Shown here: in pieces, positions 12,831 through 23,049 of the stretch | Numbering within the stretch: position 1 is the first letter of the stretch | Layout of the letters: every line of letters starts with the position of its first letter | NCBI GenBank assembly: GCA_028554795.2 | Contig: CM068825.1 | Span: 97,829,451-97,893,450, forward strand | Length of the DNA: 64,000 bases | Direction: 5' to 3' | DNA from: Sinohyriopsis cumingii | Lineage: Eukaryota > Mollusca > Bivalvia > Unionida > Unionidae | Translations under genes and position numbers: made by a program | Notes under the pieces: generated by a model | Seen by the model: only the letters and a program-made list of their open reading frames with translations | Database searches by the model: none | What the model was told of the DNA's origin: nothing

Positions 12831-13250
12831 ACTTTAAGGGAAGGTTACTGGCTTTCTTTCCAGGAACAACTGTTGCTATCATATATTCCCATTCAGTTTT
12901 ACCAGTCCATACTGGTGTTCAACTGAGGGAAGAGGTACACAAATTTCTGTGGATGGGTGCAGTCAAGAGGGTGGAAAACAACCAAACTCCAGGTTTCTTC
13001 TCTCAGATCTTTTCATTATCAAAACAAACCCAGAAAGTTTTGACGCAGAATCGATCTTTCCACCTTAAATAGATTTAATGGGACAAAAGCTTTCAGCCTG
13101 GAGCACCACAAGGCCCTTCAACTGGACAGTCTCCATAGATCTCCAAGATGCATCAATTCGCATCCTCATCTTTCTGTCTCACAGTAACTATCTCCCATTT
13201 TGTCTTGGCTGAAAGGTATTTCATATCTGAGCTCTCCCATTTGACATCAC
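12831..13250 (+). pseudogene. Reverse-transcriptase relic of the DIRS-like element
   Basis: Read across frames, the stretch gives GYWLSF, then EEVHKFLWMGAVKRVENNQT, then PGFFSQIFSLSK, then RIDLSTLNRFNGTKAFSLEH. The series 'E.V..L...GA+..V.N.Q.PGF.S.IF.+.K' followed by 'R.+IDLS.LN.F' is the N-terminal fingers region of DIRS and gypsy-type reverse transcriptases. The following catalytic palm is scrambled by frameshifts and I do not see an intact YxDD motif. Confidence 0.6.
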
Positions 13251-13620
13251 CTTCACCCCGAGAACCTTTTGCTGAGTGATGGGAGTAATAGGGGTTCACT
13301 TGAGTTCTTCAGGTGACCTATCCTCCATTATTTTGACAAATGGTTGATGCACTATCCTCAGAGATTGTCTTCCAAAGGACCTCTCCCTGTCTTGGTCAGT
13401 GGTGACTTGTCCCTGTCTAATCCCCAGCCTTTAGAAGTTGGACATTATCGCTTCTCGGTACTGTATGTATGGTGGGGATTGTCCATTTTAAAGTGGATTT
13501 CCACTTTTGTCCTGGTTGGAATCTAATTTTCCTTCATATGGTCATTTTTTTACTAATATCTTGGACACATATTTTAAATAATGGTCTGTCCAGTAATAAT
13601 TTAACTATATCAAGATGATC

Positions 13621-13889
13621 TGTGTGTGTGAAATTTGGATTTTTAACATAGCTTCAACAAGTTTTCAGTCATATCGCTATGATGTTTGCAGTGTGGCAGC
13701 TTATAGTAATGTTTAGAACTGTGGCATCATGCAGCAGACATGTAGCATGATGTCCCACACCATCACATTATCCTGACACCAGCCTGATCAGTCTTAATAT
13801 TAACCTCTTAATGCTAAACACCTGGCAAGTCAGCTGTTGGTACCATTTTTATAAGTGTGTCATATGACTTGGCCTTTGGACCTGCAACC
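13621..13889 (-). mobile_element. tRNA-derived SINE, degraded copy
   Basis: Matches the 16122 SINE in reverse orientation: a GT-rich stretch and GGATTTTTAACATAGCTTCA at the tail side, then the body with GCAGTGTGGCAGCTTATAGT and CATTATCCTGACACCAGCCT. The tRNA-like head is only partly recognisable (TTGGCCTTTGGACCTGCAAC), so this is an old, 5'-damaged copy. Confidence 0.75.
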
Positions 13890-14990
13890 TATCAGTATAA
13901 TAATATTCTTTCTGTATGTTATTAAATGAAGATCATTGTAAAGAGCATTCTGATTAGTTTAAAGTTTCTACTTGTCCATTGCATCTACACATAATATAAA
14001 CTGATGAACATAGTATGCTTACCGAACATGGCATATCCAATTATTGATACAAAAAATTGTATACACAGGCACAAAAAGCTTGGATAAAGGTTTGAAAAAT
14101 GAATGGAAATGGGAATGGCTTTAATGCAAAGTTGATGAGAACATAGACGGTCAATTTGTAAGAAAATTAAGTTCCAGATGGCTAGTATTTTGCAGTCTTT
14201 GCCAGAATGATTTGAACTGTTGTTGCCAACTCTAGCATCTGATATGTTAAATGAGGAGGAGTTGGACCTGAATGATTTGGAAGTTAGAAGATTCCAACCT
14301 GGTTCCCTTCAGGGAATTTACAAAGGGACAACATATAGATCACTGGTGGGGAAGTGTTGATATTGTTGCCATTTACCCTTTTCTGTCAAAGATGGTAATG
14401 TCTTTACTGAGTTGTTTGTATGACCTACAGATTGAGTCATTCTTGAATGTCATGAACGATATTATTGATTCCAAATCAAGGAGAATAAAAATAGAAACCT
14501 ACATCTTGGAACAGAATATCAGTTATGGTCTGAAAAGGCATCAGGACAAAAGCAGTACAGTATTTTAATAAAGATTTCTTGCATCCCTTTATCAGAATGT
14601 GCAAACTGAATGTAGTCATTATGAAGAGGAACTTAAAAGAAAATGGTAAAAAACTCTTGTGTATGAAAAGAAACAACAGAGGGACCCATTATCAGCTCTG
14701 ATTGCAGTCACCTGACTGGGTGGCTAGATTGGGTACAATTTCTGACTGGATTCTTGACTGATGTTCCTGGAGCCTACTCTTTATGTACACAGAATACACA
14801 GAATGGTTATTCCATCAGGGACTCTAACATACCATTCATATAAACAGTTTAAAATTGATGGCAGTGTTTCAGTACCTAGGTGAATTTGCCTACCCTTGTA
14901 AGAAGTCATTGGATTATGATTGCCACCAAGAACATGTAAGTAATACTTTACCTCAGCTGTCAAGGAGGTACACGTGCACCTTCACTTTGT
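13890..14990 (+). other. Unrecognised stretch within the DIRS-like relic, with a 98-codon ORF
   Basis: The ORF at 14272-14568 begins MIWKLEDSNLVPFREF and has no motif I can place; a second frame over the same region gives NEEELDLNDLEVRRFQPGSL. It may be part of the retroelement or of another insertion. I do not assign a function. Confidence 0.25.
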
Positions 14991-15413
14991 GTGGAAGTCT
15001 GGAACATTCTTATATGGTCAGCCTCATTAGCGGTCAGTCTCAGTCTGACATATTCTGGCAAAATGGAATATCTTGGTAGACAGTCTGTCCAGGTTGGGCC
15101 AATGGTCCTCAAGGAATGGTTCCTGCTCCAGTCAGTCACAGAGGAACATTTTCAGTGGGTAGAGTCCATACAAATACCACAGAGGAGAGACCTGCTTTGG
15201 CAGTACAGGGGGTCTCTCCTACACAACAACCCACGGATTCTCCACCATCATGCTTGGCTCGTTAAAACAATTTGCAAGCTAAGTATTCAAGTAAAGGTTG
15301 TTGACTGCATCACTTATTTAGGGAGGATAAGAGCTTACAGGGTTCACAGTGCCACATGGAGAATTTTCTATAATTCTGTAGGAAATGGATTGATCCTCAC
15401 TATCCACCTTTAA
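14991..15413 (+). pseudogene. RNase H end and recombinase N-terminal region of the DIRS-like relic
   Basis: The 140-residue open frame contains SGKMEYLGRQSVQ followed by LKEWFLLQSV, a degenerate form of the end of the RNase H domain ('GK.N..AD.LSR....EW.L'). It continues with RRDLLWQYRGSLLHNNPRIL and HHHAWLVK, which resembles the linker between RNase H and the recombinase in DIRS elements ('..DLL.Q.......NP..LHLHAW.L'). Confidence 0.6.
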
Positions 15414-15580
15414 ACACAGTAGTTTACTTTTTCAATTTCTTTTTGAGGAAAGAGAATGTGTTTCTGCCATTAAGGTCACAGGGCAGGGCAGCCCTTTTCT
15501 ACAGTCAAGTTCTCTAAGGGTTCCACCATTGGATTGTACTGCAACTTTCCAATATCATTAGGTATTTTGAACTTCAGAGA

Positions 15581-15871
15581 ATGAAGCCTCACTCATTGAA
15601 GCCTTCCGTACATCTTTCATGTGTTTTTTGGGTGTTATTGAAACTTCATGAACCATTCATCGAGAACCTTAAACTTAAGCATTTCTTCCTGCTGTCATTA
15701 ATGATGGCAAGGAGAAGGAGTGAAATTCATACCTTGTCAGTGGAAAAGGATTCTTTGCAGTTCAGCAAAAACTATAATGAAGTTTCTCTTCTTTTCCAAC
15801 CTGGGTTTTATATGAAGAATCATTTACCTTCAACAACTTCACTTCCTGTTGAAATTACCTATTTATTTTGA
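15581..15871 (+). pseudogene. Tyrosine recombinase core fragment (DIRS-like)
   Basis: The open frame includes LKLKHFFLLSLMMARRRSEI followed by HTLSVEKDSLQF and LLFQPGFYMKN. The 'K..FLL.L..ARR.SE+H.LS' segment is the first catalytic-arginine box of DIRS recombinases. Further on, in pieces, the sequence near 16030-16075 reads VHDTKAIAAPWALNHS and then, after a stop, LDDIKPSAFLLTNW, the second box region. That end is interrupted by the SINE at 16122 and resumes beyond it. Confidence 0.65.
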
Positions 15872-16121
15872 TTCCTCTAATGTATAAGGAAGATCATCAT
15901 CATTTCTTTCTCTGTCTCAAGGGTTCTTCATATATTTTGATGGTCTCCATGCCAGAAGGATTGTCCTCATTGTCTAGGGATATCAGTCAAAGGTCTCTCA
16001 AAGAGAGGGACCTTTTTCATGATTTAAGTCCATGATACTAAGGCTATTGCTGCACCTTGGGCCTTGAATCACTCTTGATTAGATGACATAAAGCCATCAG
16101 CCTTCCTCCTGACTAATTGGA

Positions 16122-16421
16122 CCCCACCGGTGGCCTAGTGGTTAGAGCATCTGCCTCGGATGCGGGAGGTCGTGGGTTTGAAACCCTGGCTGAATCATAC
16201 CAAAGACTTACAAAAATGGTTCTAACAGTTGCTTCGCTATGTGCTCAGCATTAAGAGGTTAGTGTTAGGACTGGTAGGCTTGGTGTCAGAATAATGTGAC
16301 TGGGTGGGATGCCCCAGTGCTAGACATCACTATAAACTGCAACACTGCAGACATCATAGTGATATGACTGAAAAATTGTTAAAGCTACGTTAAAAATCCT
16401 AATCACACACACACACACACA
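16122..16421 (+). mobile_element. tRNA-derived SINE, full-length copy with 16-bp target duplication
   Basis: The head has tRNA promoter boxes: A box TGGCCTAGTGG and B box GGGTTTGAAACCC, spaced as in a tRNA gene. The body follows (AATCATACCAAAGACTTAC ... GATATGACTGAAAAATTGTT), and the tail ends in (CA)n. The same 16 bases (CTCCTGACTAATTGGA) lie at 16106-16121 and 16422-16437, the mark of LINE-assisted retrotransposition. It landed in the recombinase gene of the DIRS-like relic, so it is younger than that element. I cannot name the published SINE family with certainty; bivalve tRNA-type SINEs are the nearest idea. Confidence 0.9.
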
Positions 16422-16437
16422 CTCCTGACTAATTGGA

Positions 16438-16749
16438 GAACGATTATTTGGCTTGGATTGCAATACATGTACCTGGTAAGTATTACATAATTAGTTGTAC
16501 CTCCAAAAACTATATTTGGAACTAAAAGACATTCCTATGATATCTAGATGGTCCTAAAAAGAAAAAGGTACTGATCAGTGGTGACCATCATTCAAATTTT
16601 GCTTGAAGGGTTGATCATAGCAACATAGTGTTTTCACTGTATGAAGCTGGTCCTAAAGATAATGATTTCATTTTGACTTATAAAACTTTGACAAATCTTG
16701 TAACAACCATTTTAGTGGATACGGTAGTCATACCAATAAATAAATAAAT

Positions 16750-16816
<67 letters not shown>

Positions 16817-17190
16817 CTTTACTGCAGTTATAGTTCTTATTCTGTTAATTGATGCTGATCTGAATATGGGATTTTTAATAAAACATTGTTATAACTGTCT
16901 GTAGTTGTTTCTGGTTAAAAATGGTGTTATCTGACCTAGCATGGCACCACATTGATCAGCTTGAAAATCAACCTAACCCTACTCTTCCATGAATGGCACT
17001 GACATGGATTTTTTTTACTAGAACACTTCTTGAAATGTTTAATTGGCTGTGAATGAAATGGTGCAGCTCTGATCTCCCACTTGGTACATGTTTGTGAAGG
17101 TTTTTTGAAACCAGATCTGTTTGACCTTGGAGTCAGGCAGAGGTTATTGGTTGCATTTTTTGTAATTCACCAAGTTTTTGAACACAGTGA
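16438..17190. other. Diverged repeat copies and an AT microsatellite
   Basis: After the SINE there are drifted copies of the dispersed repeat with phrases like GATGGTCCTAAAAAGAAAAA and TTTTCACTGTATGAAGCTGG (16540-16700, 16960-17150). Between them is an (AT)n tract at about 16752-16815. No gene is seen. Confidence 0.5.
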
Positions 17191-17202
17191 CACACATAAG
17201 TG

Positions 17203-17524
17203 TGTGTGTTGTGTGTGTGTGTGTGTGTGTGATTTGTAGTTTTAATGTAGCTTTAAGTTTTCCAGTCATATCACTACAGTGTTTGCATTGTGGCTTTTTA
17301 TAGTGATGTCTATCACTGGGGCATCATGCCGTAGACATGTAACATCATGTCCCCGCAAGTCACATGATCCTGATACCAGGCTGACCAGTCCTAACACTAA
17401 CATCATAATCCTCAGCGCCAAGTGAGGCAGCTGCTAGTGCCATTTTTATAAGTCTTTCGAATCCGCAACCTTCCACATCCGAGGCAGACACTCTAACCAC
17501 TGAGACCAACAGAGTGGTCTACAT
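17203..17524 (-). mobile_element. tRNA-derived SINE, reverse orientation
   Basis: The plus strand begins with the (GT)n complement of the tail, then TTTTAATGTAGCTTTAAG, the body, and ends with the complement of the tRNA head (CTCTAACCACTGAGACCAAC). ACATAAGTG occurs on both sides (17194-17202 and 17525-17533), probably the target duplication. The A-box region is damaged. Confidence 0.8.
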
Positions 17525-17594
17525 ACATAAGTGAATTTTGACCAGACATTGTATTTAGTTGCTATTCACTGAGCAAGTTTTTAGTCAGTCCTCT

Positions 17595-17965
17595 GATATT
17601 GATTTTAAAGCCAAAGAAGTTAGCACTCTGTCACTGATTTTAAGGCCAGAGAAGTCAGCATTCTGTCATTGATTTTGAGGCCAGAGAAGTCAGCACTCTA
17701 ACATTGATTTTAAGGCCAAAGGAGTCAGCACTCTGTCATTGATTTTGAGGCCAGAGAAGTCAGCACTCTGTCATTGATTTTGAGGCCAGAGAAGTCAGCA
17801 TTCTGTCATTGATTTTGAGGCCAGAGAAGTCAGCATTCTGTCATTGATTTTAAGGCCAGAGAAGTCAGCACTCTGTCATTGATTTTAAGGCCAGAGAAAT
17901 CAGCACTCTAACATTGATTTTAAGGCCAAAGGAGTCAGCACTCTGTCATTGATTTTAAGGCCATG
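17595..17965. repeat. Minisatellite, about 35-bp unit, about 10 copies
   Basis: The unit is TGATTTTGAGGCCAGAGAAG followed by TCAGCACTCTGTCAT. Variants: TTTTAAGG or TTTTGAGG, CACTC or CATTC, and CTAACAT in place of CTGTCAT. The array is compact and copies are 85-95 % alike by eye. Confidence 0.9.
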
Positions 17966-18779
17966 GGTCTTGTCTGGGATTTTTAGTTGTACTGGTTTGT
18001 TAGTATGATAATGCAAACAAGTATAAATGGACTTTTATCAAACCATTTGTGAACATACCAATTCAATACCTTGAATAATGCCACTTAAGTAATTACCAAA
18101 GAAATATAAATTAAAGAGTTAACCAAACTTAGTACATGGGTCTGTTGTGAACATGTGAACTCTTATATATGACAAAATATTTTTGTTAGCAAAAGTTTGT
18201 ATATTGGAGTTTTTCAAGAATATCAGAAAAGGTTTTAGTACTCGACAGTTTAAAGGAAAAAATAGTTTTATTCCTTTAATTTCTTTTCAGTCATTTGAGC
18301 ATCCTCCTCCTGACAGATTCTTTTTTTTTCCCTTCTAAGCTTTTTGTTCAAATTCTTGACTATTTCTAATAGGTCAGCATTGTGACAGTATAATCTTGAC
18401 TTATTGCTGCCATAATTGTTTACCTTATTTTTGTTCATTGGTCTGTTCATTATTACAAGGAAAACAGCATAGCAACAGTTGGGTGTTGCATAATGCAGCA
18501 TCATATCTAGCCCTTTGCTTGAAATCATAATTAATACAAACAGTATGGATCTTCTAGGTCTGTACTCTTTGCAGTTGGGTTTATGTTACCCACCAGGAAA
18601 TTGCAGTAGTACGCTGGTCCCCATCATTATTATTTTTGAAGACTTCATCTTGTTTGTGGGCTTAAGGTACACTCTAGTTCATTAAATAATTCCTAATAAA
18701 GAATGAGAGTTTTGTAAACATCCTTTGTTTTTAGATCTGCTGGCAGGTTGTAAAAGAGCATATATGATGGACTGTTGTG

Positions 18780-20400
18780 GTCATCCATTATCCATTAGCA
18801 CAAGTTTGTTTTTGCTACTTGTTCTATTTTACTTTTAAAATTGTCATGAAACATTGCACTTATATTCATCTAAAGAACTAGTTGGTCCTAAATGAGACTG
18901 ATTCTCCTTGGACATCTAATATGGCTACCACATTGCCCTTGTTGAAAATCCTGTTTTGGCTACTTCTGATGAGCAGTTGGTCAAATCAAATTGGAGATTT
19001 CACTAACAGATTTATTATGTTGTCTAGATGGTCCTAAATGAAAATGATACCAGTCTGTTATGTTGGTGATCTTGAAAGTCATGTTATTGCTAACATGAGG
19101 TTTTCACTAAAAGGCTTCTGGTGATATCTAGTTGGTCCTAAATGAAAATGGTGCAGATCTGTGTTTTTGTTTGTGATTTGGATTTTTAACGTAGCTTTAA
19201 CAATTTTTCAGTCATATCACTACAATGTCTGCAGTGTGGCAGTTTATAGTGATGTCTAGCACTGGGGCATCATGCTGCAGACATGTAGTATGATGTCCCA
19301 CTCAGTCACATTATCCTGACACCAGGCCAACCAGTCCTAACACTAACCTCTTAATGCTGAGTGCCAAGCGAGGCAGCTGTCAGTACCATTTTTGTAATTC
19401 TTTGGTATGACTGAGCCAGGGATGGAAACCACGACCTCCCACATCCAAGGCGGATGCTCTAACCACTAGGCCACCGGATCAGTATAGCTCTAACATGCAG
19501 CATGGCCAGTATGGTGGTAGTCTTAACAAATCTACTATCACTATTCCTGACGATTATATTGACATGGGATGTTCATCTAAAGACTTCTTATGATGTCTTG
19601 TTGATTATAAATCATAATGGTACTGATCTAATAGCCAGTATAGCTACAGTGGTAGCTGTCTTGAAAATCATGTCAAAACTACTTCTTCTGAATGGATGGT
19701 TATATAGACAAGTGCTCTTCATTTAAAGATGTCTTATGATAACTTGACAGTTTGAGTAGATTTTTTGATCTTCACCTTTAGTTTGCATCATATAGCCACT
19801 ATTGTGATGAGGTGCCATAAACCCTATTACATACATATATATTTTAAACCAATTGTTCTTTTTAACAGCAGCCATCTTGAATTTTTTCTGTCACTACCTT
19901 TCTTGAAGTGATGGTTGTATCAACATGAGGTTTCCATGAAACACTTCTCACTATATGTAGCTGGTCCTAAATGAAAATGATACCAATGTGACCTCCAGAA
20001 ATTTGAAAAATCTCATAACAGTTAAATTTGCATGGATGGATGACCATATCAGGCTTTAAAAAAATGTTTCTTTCTTGCAATATATATTTGTTCCTATATT
20101 AAAATGATGCTTATCTTCAAAAGGGCTGTTTTGATGGTTAGCATTTAAATCGCCATAAGGCTTCTTCCCCTGAATGGATTGTCACTTCAGCGTGGAATTT
20201 TCACTAAAACAATGTTGCAATCTTTTGTTGGTTGTGACAGAAAATGTACTTTTCTAACTCTAGCATGGCACTGTAGTGACTATATCGAAAAAATTGTTAT
20301 TGCTACTCCACTTGCATGTATTGTGGCATTTCATGTTTTTTCACTAAAACACTTCTTGCAATATTTAATTGGTTGTAAATGAAAATGGTGCAGATCTGAC
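18780..20400. repeat. Diverged tandem/dispersed repeat, 'GTTGGTCCTAAATGAAAATG' family
   Basis: The phrase CTAGTTGGTCCTAAATGAAA or close variants recurs near 18880, 19025, 19130, 19965 and 20360, usually preceded by a TTTTCACTAAAAC.CTTCT phrase and followed by GATCTG. Copies are about 110-150 bp apart and drifted. A SINE (19171-19480) is inserted in the array. ORFs at 19502 and 20179 are by-products. Confidence 0.6.
19171..19480 (-). mobile_element. tRNA-derived SINE, reverse orientation, nearly full length
   Basis: Begins (plus strand) TTGTGATTTGGATTTTTAAC and ends CTCTAACCACTAGGCCACCG, the complement of the A-box head. The body is close to that of the 16122 copy. The B box complement (GGAAACCACGACCTCC) is recognisable. 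No clear target duplication is visible. Confidence 0.85.
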
Positions 20401-20486
20401 TACTAACGTATTCACCCAGTTTGTGGATATATTGAAAGAACACCCTGTATGATGTTACATAAATAACTTTGGGGATTTTTTTCCAG

Positions 20487-20517
20487 AAAAGATTATAAAT
20501 TAAAACAAACTTTGCAG
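20487..20517 (+). other. Weak candidate micro-exon
   Basis: TTTTTTTCCAG precedes 31 bases ending TTTGCAG before GTGGGT. In one phase they read KDYKLKQTLQ. There is only splice-site evidence; it could as well be chance in AT-rich DNA. Confidence 0.12.
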
Positions 20518-20519
20518 GT

Positions 20520-22230
20520 GGGTATATTTCGGCATTATTGAGACATGTTCATGCTCCATGTCTAAGGCCATTACAGGATTTGCTGTTACGTGCATGCTGT
20601 GGGGCCCAGATTAGATGAGCTTGGGCCAGAGTTTTATACACATATTATGTTGAGTGAGAGAAAGGGGGAATATATCTCTCTTTAGCTTTATTTATGTATC
20701 TTGTTGTGTTTTAAAATTTTGTAAAAGATTGCTGATACAAGATGGTCAGGTTAGAATAGTTCTGTATTTATTGTAAGTGCAGATTTTTTAAATGTTGTCT
20801 AAATGTTAAAACAAAATCTGTTCATATTACAAGTTATAAAGATTAAATTTGATTCCTGTGATAGCATACTCACCATTATGCAATAGAAGTAGATTAATAT
20901 GCTTTTACAGTTACTGATTTATATGTACTAGTGCATACTTTCCAGTATGACTTGATAGATTTTTTATTCAAAGTTGACATGGTTGATACAAAAAAGTTTT
21001 TTCATTAGTCTGTATACTTAATCTAGTATCATTGTACAGTTCTAAAATAATGTAAATACTAACAGTGATAATATCTCTCATTATATTCAAATTCTTGAGC
21101 TTTTCAAATGTTATGTATTAAAACCATCTATTACAAAATCTGAATGTAGAACTCAAATTTTGAAAATATGTAAAAGTTTCATGCAGTGTGATTTATTAAA
21201 CTTTCCTCACTATGAATTTATTTACTCAAATTTGTTAAAGGTTGATAAATATAAACATTTAATATCTGAATTGAATTTTTTAAAATATTGAGACACAAGG
21301 GGCCCTGTCAAGGGAGATAAATCATGCAGCATCAAGACAGAAAAGAAGTAGAAATGGAAGAGAGATTTCAGTGGTGTACATACTGGTTTTAGCATATTCT
21401 TGGTATCAATTATACAAAATACTATCATCTGGAGGTATTTTATGCTGCCCAGTGTTTTGAATGTGGGTAACTTGTTGCTGTTCATATGTGTAATAAATGT
21501 TATTCAGGTTCTTAAATTTTGATGTATTCTTCAAATGTCTTCTTTTTTTTACTTTCAGAATAAGACCATTGTTTGATTTATCTAGTCACTTACTACTATA
21601 TATTCTTTGATAAAATTTAGATATTTTAACTCTTCATGATAGCAAAGTACAACTTGGCAAAAAAATTTGATGATCACAACATGTAGGACAAGTGTTGAGT
21701 TTACAAGTAACAGGTATCTTTAGAACAACATAATGAATAACAGGGATGGACTCTTAATGTTTAACAAATGTTGGTAAAGAGCACCACTTTTTTGTACGAG
21801 TCTGTTTTATAAGCCACCCTGTTAAATAAGACAGAGGAAATAGGCCACAGTAACCCATTTTTGTTGTGCAACAAATATTTGTCCAGAGATGCACCCACTT
21901 TGCAATTTTGGTGGCAGTATATAAATAAGTATTGTACTGCAGTTTTAAGCAATTTTAAATGATTACTGGAAATAAAGGTGTGGTGACCTACATTGCAGAT
22001 TTACCCCCAATAGTTACTTGTACTGTCAGCTTTTTAATGCTGACATAGATGAAATATCTTGACAATTACATGAAAGAAGTAGTTATATGAATGTGAATCA
22101 AATGCAAGCCAGAACATCAGATTCAAGCAAAGACATTCCAGGGAACATGTATTTGCTAAGATATGCTTTTTTTAAAATCAGGTTGAGCACCACATTATTA
22201 CATCCATCTGTCCATTCTATATATAGTTTC
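20520..22230. other. Non-coding stretch, nothing recognised
   Basis: AT-rich sequence. ORFs of 60-90 codons on the minus strand have no domain signature. Confidence 0.35.
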
Positions 22231-22239
22231 TGCACAATA

Positions 22240-23045
22240 GAGTTCTCCACCATTTTCCGTTTCTAAGCTTTATGAACAGGTTGCATTTGAGGTAAAGTAG
22301 CTTGTTATTTTTGGCGTCATGGTCTCGGACTGAAAGAAGAAAAATACTTTCCACACAATAACATTAGTTCTGCATCATGTACCTGTACCAAAATTTGTGG
22401 ATAGCTTGCACTTGAGGTAAGAGAGAAGCTATCAAATTTGCAGTCAGAAGTCAAGGGCACTGAATGAAACAAGAAAAATGGTTTATGTGTAATTACTTTA
22501 GTCCTGGACTAAATGTTGTGGATGGTTTGTGCTGTGAGTAAGGTAGAAGTATATAAATTGTGGTTTCTAAAGATCAAGATCACTGTGGTTGAAAAACAAA
22601 AAATATATTCTGCAAAAAAAAATGGAAATTATTTACCATTTATCTTCACCAAATGTTGTGGATGACTCACATTTTGTATTGTTTTTGGAGCAAAGATATT
22701 AAGATTAAGGTTGCTTAATGAAAGAAGAAATATGATTAATTCATGGTAATGTTTATTTAAGACCCGCTACCATGAGTAAAGCTTATTGAGGGCTTGCATT
22801 TAAGATGTGGAAGAGGTCTAATGATTTGTGGGTTGAAAGATCGAATGGCCATTTGCACAATAGCTTTTCTTTTAGAATTAATTTTTTTTCCAAACTTTTG
22901 GATGTCTTTCACTTAGGGTAACAGAAACCAATACAGTAGATTTGGTGGTCAAAAGGTGAGAAAAATTGATAACTCTAATAAGAAAATATTGGTTTCTGCA
23001 CAGTAAGTTTAGTTCAAGACTGCAGATCTTGACCATAGGTCAGTG
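22240..23045. repeat. Diverged tandem repeat, period about 125 bp
   Basis: Related phrases (AAATGTTGTGGATGGTTTG, AAATTTGTGGATAGCTTGCA, CTTTTGGATGTCTTTCACTT) recur near 22386, 22510, 22650, 22772 and 22893, each followed by GAGGTAAG or GAGTAAGG and preceded by a CACAATAA..TTAGTTC or AATTACTTTAGTCC phrase. Old repeat, no coding content. Confidence 0.6.
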
Positions 23046-23049
23046 TCAT

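Larger units (their letters stand above)
11560..16480 (+). mobile_element. Relic of a DIRS-like (tyrosine recombinase) retrotransposon
   Basis: Broken reading frames in one direction give, in order, a possible Gag-like piece (12091-12800), a reverse-transcriptase relic (about 12831-13250), an RNase H tail followed by the recombinase N-terminal region (14991-15413), and a tyrosine recombinase core (15581-15871, continuing in pieces to about 16475). The order RT, RNase H, tyrosine recombinase is diagnostic of DIRS-type elements, which integrate with a recombinase instead of a DDE integrase. Many stops and frameshifts show it is dead. A SINE-like fragment (13621-13889) lies in the middle, and a complete SINE (16122-16421) splits the recombinase end. 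The termini of the element were not found, so both ends are approximate. Confidence 0.65.

Noticed and set aside
14272..14568. A 98-codon ORF as a distinct gene
   Set aside because: No motif, start context or splice support; it lies between pieces of a decayed retroelement.
16128..16200. A tRNA gene
   Set aside because: Pol III boxes are present, but the sequence does not close into a cloverleaf with an acceptor stem, and the same head recurs in several copies each followed by a common body; it is a SINE.
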